DNA from: Hydrogenophaga sp. IBVHS1
Lineage (GTDB): Bacteria; Pseudomonadota; Gammaproteobacteria; Burkholderiales; Burkholderiaceae_C
NCBI RefSeq assembly: GCF_002127265.1
Contig: NZ_NFUU01000003.1
Coordinates: forward strand, 386,304-450,303
DNA length: 64,000 nucleotides
Direction: 5' to 3'
The translations under genes were made by a program, and so were the position numbers. Positions 60,180 to 64,000 of this stretch are shown here, one piece after another (within the stretch, counting starts at the first letter, position 1; every line of letters starts with the position of its first letter). Below the pieces are notes generated by a model that was given only the letters and a program-made list of their open reading frames with translations, was not told the DNA's origin and ran no database searches.

Positions 60180-61358
60180 ATGAAAAAGCACGTCTTGGTT
60201 CTCGCGATGTCAGCCGTCCTGCTGGCCGCTTGCGGAAAGAAAGAAGAGCCGGCTTCCGCACCCGCCGCGCCAGCGCCGGTGGCCGCAGCCCCGGCCGCTC
60301 CCGCGCCGCCTCCCGGCCCGGTGATGGACGATGAAAAAGTCCTGAACGTCTACAACTGGCCCGACTACATCACCGAGACCCTGGTCGCCGACTTCGAGAA
60401 GGAATACGGCATCAAGGTGAACTACGACACCTTCGAGAACAACGAAGCGCTGCACGCCAAGCTGGTGGCCGGCAACTCGGGCTACGACATCGTGATCCCC
60501 ACCGCCGGCTTCGCCAAGAAGCAGATTGATGGCGGGCTCTACCAGCCGATCGACAAGAGCAAGATCCCGAACTACGCCAACCTCGACACCGACTTCATGG
60601 CCAAGATCGCTGGCGTGGACCCGGAGAACAAGCACCTGGTGCCTTGGGCCTGGGGCTTCACCACCGTGGGCATCAACAAGCAGAAGGTTGAAAAGGCGCT
60701 GGGTGGCATGCCCATGCCTGAAAACGCCTGGGACCTCGTGTTCAAGCCTGAGTACTCCAGCAAGCTGCGTTCGTGCGGCATCGCCTACCTCGATTCGCCC
60801 AGCGAAATCCTGCCGGTGGCGCTGCACTACGTGGGCAAGCCGCCCTACAGCGAGAACCCGGAAGACTTCAAGCTCGCCGGTGAAATGCTGAAGAAGGTGC
60901 GCAAGGACGTGCGCCTGTTCTCCAGCACCATGATCGACGACATCGCTGGTGGCAAGGCCTGCGCGTTCATCGGCTGGTCGGGCGACATCAACATCGCTGG
61001 CGACCGCGTGAAGGAAACCGGCGGCAAGGACGAGATCATCCCGCTGCTGCCCACCGGCGGTGGCCTGGTGTTCATCGACACCATGGCAATCCCCAAGGAT
61101 GCCAAGCACCCGAACAACGCGCACCTGTTCATGGACTTCTACCTTCGCGCGGCCAACGGCGCGGCCATGGCCAACGAGCTGAACTACCCCACCGGCAACA
61201 AGGCAGCGCTCGCCGACATCAAGGACGAAGTCAAGGGCAACAAGACCATCTTCCTGAGCCCGGAAGACACCGCTCGCCTGATCCCCACCGGCGGCTTCTC
61301 CAACGAGGCCTCGGGCGTGCTCAACGAGACCTACAACGCGTTCAAGCGCGGCAAGTAA
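60180..61358 (+). CDS. potF: Putrescine-binding periplasmic lipoprotein PotF/SpuD type
   Basis: A 392-residue binding protein. The signal peptide ends in a lipobox (VLLAACGKK, Cys18), then an Ala/Pro linker. The mature domain starts VLNVYNWPDYITETLVADFE, a strong PotF/SpuD signature, with FDTxENNEALHAKLVAGNSG and FIGWSGDINIAGDRVKETGG at the ligand pocket. The start at 60180 follows a CTTGGAGTG region; GTG at 60168 is less likely. Followed by a strong terminator before potG. Confidence 0.92.
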   Translation: MKKHVLVLAMSAVLLAACGKKEEPASAPAAPAPVAAAPAAPAPPPGPVMDDEKVLNVYNWPDYITETLVADFEKEYGIKVNYDTFENNEALHAKLVAGNSGYDIVIPTAGFAKKQIDGGLYQPIDKSKIPNYANLDTDFMAKIAGVDPENKHLVPWAWGFTTVGINKQKVEKALGGMPMPENAWDLVFKPEYSSKLRSCGIAYLDSPSEILPVALHYVGKPPYSENPEDFKLAGEMLKKVRKDVRLFSSTMIDDIAGGKACAFIGWSGDINIAGDRVKETGGKDEIIPLLPTGGGLVFIDTMAIPKDAKHPNNAHLFMDFYLRAANGAAMANELNYPTGNKAALADIKDEVKGNKTIFLSPEDTARLIPTGGFSNEASGVLNETYNAFKRGK

Positions 61359-61390
61359 GCAACGCATCCGATACCGATCGGGCGCACCAA

Positions 61391-61424
61391 GGGCTGTTCT
61401 TCCTCCGGGTCGAACAGCCCTTTT
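61391..61424 (+). terminator. Intrinsic terminator between potF and potG
   Basis: Stem GGGCTGTTC / GAACAGCCC (9 bp, perfect) with a 12-nt loop, followed by TTTT. It should reduce transcription into the ATPase and permease genes relative to the binding protein. Confidence 0.85.
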
Positions 61425-61460
61425 CATTGGGCAGGTGAAGCAAGAGAAACGGACTTCAAG

Positions 61461-62558
61461 ATGGCAGATACATCGGGTTTCCTGGTGACCGAAAAACTGG
61501 TCAAACGGTTCGATGAGGCGGTGGCGGTGGACGAGGTGTCGCTCTCCATCGGCAAGGGCGAGATCTTTGCCTTGCTGGGCAGTTCGGGCTGCGGCAAATC
61601 GACCCTGCTGCGCATGCTGGCGGGCTTCGAGAAGCCCACATCGGGCCGCATCCTGCTCGGCGGGCAGGACGTGGCGGCCATGCCGCCCTACGAGCGGCCA
61701 GTGAACATGATGTTCCAGTCGTACGCGCTGTTCCCGCACCTCAACATCTGGGAGAACGTGGCCTTCGGGCTCAAGCGCGAAGGCCTTCCGAAAGCCGAAG
61801 TCCAGCAGCGCACGGATGAAATGCTCGGCCTCGTGCAGCTTACGCCGTACGCCCAGCGCAAGCCCCACCAGCTCTCGGGTGGGCAGCAGCAGCGCGTGGC
61901 GCTGGCGCGCAGCCTGGCCAAGCGACCCAAGATGTTGCTGCTCGACGAACCGCTGGGCGCGCTCGACAAGAAGCTGCGCGAGCAAACGCAATTCGAGCTG
62001 GTGAACATCATCGAGAAGGTGGGCGTGACGGTGGTGATGGTGACGCACGATCAGGAAGAGGCCATGACGATGGCCAGCCGCATCGCCATCATGAGCAAGG
62101 GCCGCGTGCTGCAGGTGGGCACGCCGGAGGAAATCTACGAGCACCCCACCAACCGCTTCGTCGCCGACTTCATCGGCAACGTCAACCTGTTCGAGGGCAA
62201 GTTGAGCGTGGACGAAGCCGACCGCTGCGCGGCATCCACGCCCATCGGCGAGATCCACGTGGGCCATGGCGTGAGCGGCACGCTGAACATGCCGGTGGCG
62301 ATTGCCGTGCGGCCCGAGAAGCTGGAGATCAGCAAACAGCGGCCACCCGCCGATGCCGGCCCGAACGTGTTCACCGGCAAGGTCAAGGAAATCGCGTACT
62401 TCGGCTCGTACAACACCTACATCGTGGTGGCCAGCGACGGCTCCAAGGTGAAGATCACCGAAGCCAACACCTCGCGTCACGACCTGTCCGACATCACCTG
62501 GGAAGACAACGTGTTCTTCTGGTGGAGCGACAGCGCTGGCGTGGTGCTGAGGGATTGA
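61461..62558 (+). CDS. potG: Polyamine ABC transporter ATP-binding protein
   Basis: A 365-residue ATPase. Walker A is GSSGCGKST at about residues 40-48, the signature is [15 protein letters not shown], and Walker B is [12 protein letters not shown]. The C-terminal TOBE domain is [15 protein letters not shown]. PotA and PotG are close paralogues; position after potF and before two permeases favours PotG. It powers putrescine import. Confidence 0.92.
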   Translation: MADTSGFLVTEKLVKRFDEAVAVDEVSLSIGKGEIFALLGSSGCGKSTLLRMLAGFEKPTSGRILLGGQDVAAMPPYERPVNMMFQSYALFPHLNIWENVAFGLKREGLPKAEVQQRTDEMLGLVQLTPYAQRKPHQLSGGQQQRVALARSLAKRPKMLLLDEPLGALDKKLREQTQFELVNIIEKVGVTVVMVTHDQEEAMTMASRIAIMSKGRVLQVGTPEEIYEHPTNRFVADFIGNVNLFEGKLSVDEADRCAASTPIGEIHVGHGVSGTLNMPVAIAVRPEKLEISKQRPPADAGPNVFTGKVKEIAYFGSYNTYIVVASDGSKVKITEANTSRHDLSDITWEDNVFFWWSDSAGVVLRD

Positions 62559-62560
62559 TC

Positions 62561-63478
62561 ATGGCCGCACCCATTCCCATCCCCGGCAAACGCTTCGTCA
62601 TCGGTGTGCCCTATGTGTGGCTGCTGGTGTTCTTCTTCCTGCCGTTTCTCATCCTGCTCTACATCAGCTTCGTGGACATGGGCGGCGACATCAGCCCGTT
62701 CAAGCCGATCTGGGATCCGGTCACCGGCATCCTGAGTCTGAAGTACGAGAACTACCTGGCGATCTTCCGGGTGGCCGAGGGCGAACCCTGGTTCCGCACG
62801 CTCTACATCGACGCCTACGTGCGATCGATCTTTTACGCGCTGTGCACCGCGGTGCTCTGCCTGGCCATCGGTTACCCGTTCGCCTACTTCATCGCCCGCT
62901 CGCCGGCCAGCGTGCGCCCCGCGCTGCTGCTCATGGTGATGCTGCCGTTCTGGACTTCGTTCCTGCTGCGCGTGTACGCCTGGAAGGGCATCCTGGCCGA
63001 TCAGGGCGTGCTCAACCGGCTGATGATGTCCATCGGGTTGATCAACGAGCCCATTCCCATGCTGTACACCAATGTGTCCATGTTGATCGGCATGACGTAT
63101 GTGTACCTGCCGTTCATGGTGCTGCCGCTTTACGCGAACCTGGTGAAGATGGACTTTCGCCTGCTCGAGGCCGCCTACGACCTGGGCACCACACCGTTCA
63201 AGGCGTTCTGGCTGGTCACCGTGCCGCTGTCCAAGGCCGGCATCATCGCCGGCTTCATGCTGGTGTTCATCCCCTGCGTGGGCGAGTTCGTGATTCCCTC
63301 GCTGCTGGGCGGGCCGGAGAACCTGATGATCGGGCGCGTGGTGTGGGACGAGATGTTCACCGCCAACGACTGGCCACGCGCCACCGCGCTCGCCGTGGTG
63401 ATGATCGCGATCATCGTGATCCCGCTGGCGTTCTACTACCGCTCGGCCAGTGAACGCGCAGAAGGAGGCAAGGCATGA
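62561..63478 (+). CDS. potH: Polyamine ABC transporter permease PotH
   Basis: A 305-residue inner-membrane protein with about six helices. The EAA loop is EAAYDLGTTPFKAFWLVTVP, followed by LSKAGIIAGFMLVFIPCVGE. The start at 62561 lies 2 bp after potG. Overlaps potI by 4 bp (ATGA). Confidence 0.92.
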   Translation: MAAPIPIPGKRFVIGVPYVWLLVFFFLPFLILLYISFVDMGGDISPFKPIWDPVTGILSLKYENYLAIFRVAEGEPWFRTLYIDAYVRSIFYALCTAVLCLAIGYPFAYFIARSPASVRPALLLMVMLPFWTSFLLRVYAWKGILADQGVLNRLMMSIGLINEPIPMLYTNVSMLIGMTYVYLPFMVLPLYANLVKMDFRLLEAAYDLGTTPFKAFWLVTVPLSKAGIIAGFMLVFIPCVGEFVIPSLLGGPENLMIGRVVWDEMFTANDWPRATALAVVMIAIIVIPLAFYYRSASERAEGGKA

Positions 63479-64000
63479 AACCCTTCCTGGAAAAACACTT
63501 CGGCAAGGCGTGGCTCGCGCTGGTGTTCGCCTTCCTGTACCTGCCGCTGCTGTTCATGATCGTGTTCTCGTTCAACAGCACCCGGCAGGACGCGCGCTTC
63601 ACCGGCTTCTCCCTGCGCTGGTACGAGGCGCTCACGCGCGACACCAAGATCGTCGAAGGCTTCTGGCTCTCGCTCAAGGTGGCCACCATCACCGGCCTGC
63701 TCTCGGCCGTGCTCGCCACCTTTGCAGCCTTCGTGCTGGTGCGCTACCGGCGCTTCCTGGGCCGCACTATCTTCAGCGGCATGGTGAACGCGCCGCTGGT
63801 GATGCCCGAGGTGATCATCGGCCTGTCGCTGCTGCTGCTGGCGGTGGGTGCGCAGAACCTGTTCGGCTGGCCGCAGCGCGGCATGCTCACCATCATTCTC
63901 GGCCACACGCTGCTCGGCATGGCGTACGGCATGGTGGTGATCCAGTCGCGCCTGCTGGAGATGGACCGCTCCATTGAAGAAGCCGCCATGGACCTCGGCG
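63475..64000 (+). CDS. potI: Polyamine ABC transporter permease PotI (3' end cut by window)
   Basis: An open frame starting at ATG 63475 and running to the end of the window (175 codons visible, no stop). It begins MKPFLEKHFGKAWLALVFAF and has FLYLPLLFMIVFSFNST. Several hydrophobic helices follow (GLLSAVLATFAAFVLV, VNAPLVMPEVIIGLSLLLLA) and the start of an EAA loop (SIEEAAMDLG). It is the partner of PotH in the putrescine importer. The remaining C-terminus lies outside the window. Confidence 0.9.
   Translation, partial: MKPFLEKHFGKAWLALVFAFLYLPLLFMIVFSFNSTRQDARFTGFSLRWYEALTRDTKIVEGFWLSLKVATITGLLSAVLATFAAFVLVRYRRFLGRTIFSGMVNAPLVMPEVIIGLSLLLLAVGAQNLFGWPQRGMLTIILGHTLLGMAYGMVVIQSRLLEMDRSIEEAAMDLG

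Noticed and set aside
60210..62480. Very long open frame antisense to potF and potG (756 codons)
   Set aside because: Low-complexity His/Val/Gly-rich translation; both sense genes are complete and well conserved.

Overview
The window is high-GC proteobacterial DNA with dense, short-spaced operons. Gene content points to a beta-proteobacterium of the Comamonadaceae type (Hydrogenophaga-like). The basis is a red-type form I RuBisCO operon with CbbX, LivKHMGF-type ABC importers, a DUF1328/CsbD/BON envelope-stress cluster and a MinCDE/infA housekeeping block. This placement is an inference from gene content; no rRNA or tRNA gene was found.

Layout. 1-7200 is an acquired-looking island. It holds the right end of an IS21-family element (istB 3' end and terminal repeats), then a tight four-gene plus-strand operon: a vWA-like protein, a four-helix membrane protein with a very long helical tail, a single-pass coiled-coil protein, and an exported Staphylococcus-type nuclease. 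Convergent to it is an unknown coiled-coil gene, followed by a mobile mystery protein A/B pair (HTH regulator plus Fic enzyme). The island is visibly less GC-rich than the rest. The membrane pair resembles MotA/MotB (ZorA/ZorB-like) architecture joined to a nuclease, and is the best candidate here for an undescribed, probably defensive, system.

8038-16034 is a catabolic operon. A branched-chain-amino-acid-type ABC importer feeds a CYP199-like cytochrome P450 with its own [2Fe-2S] ferredoxin and FAD reductase. A MarR regulator lies in the operon and a perfect palindrome lies upstream. An aromatic acid is the likely substrate. 16096-23574 is the Calvin-cycle operon cbbLSXYFPZ (minus strand) with divergent cbbR. 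23655-30627 holds an ECF42-like sigma factor with its DGPF partner, an atypical SDR, a TetR/MATE/thioesterase set, and a PACE efflux gene divergent from a LysR regulator.

30646-35165 is an envelope-stress and two-component cluster: YqjD-like, DUF1328, a LuxR-type response regulator, CsbD, two BON lipoproteins, a lone receiver and a CHASE3 histidine kinase. Its intergenic regions carry repeated copies of an 18-bp dyad (TGTAGGA-N4-TCCKACA). 35144-38117 is a ybhP-clsB-ybhN lipid operon. 38223-44464 is mostly housekeeping: an exonuclease, DAHP synthase, a patatin, infA and minCDE. The 388-bp gap upstream of minC has features of a DnaA-dependent replication origin: TTGTCCACA boxes, a GC-rich dyad, CTA trinucleotide repeats and an AT-rich stretch.

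44853-48706 is copper homeostasis: a Spy-like protein, CueR, CopZ, and divergent CopA with two 19-bp CueR-type operators. 48776-51233 has a hemerythrin-like protein, an MFS transporter and a GST. 51413-64000 is polyamine uptake and degradation: agmatinase, PuuB-like oxidase, a MocR regulator, PuuD, PuuA, an aminotransferase, then PotF and PotGHI (potI cut by the window end). A lower-GC patch with two orphan genes (53826-54570) interrupts this block.
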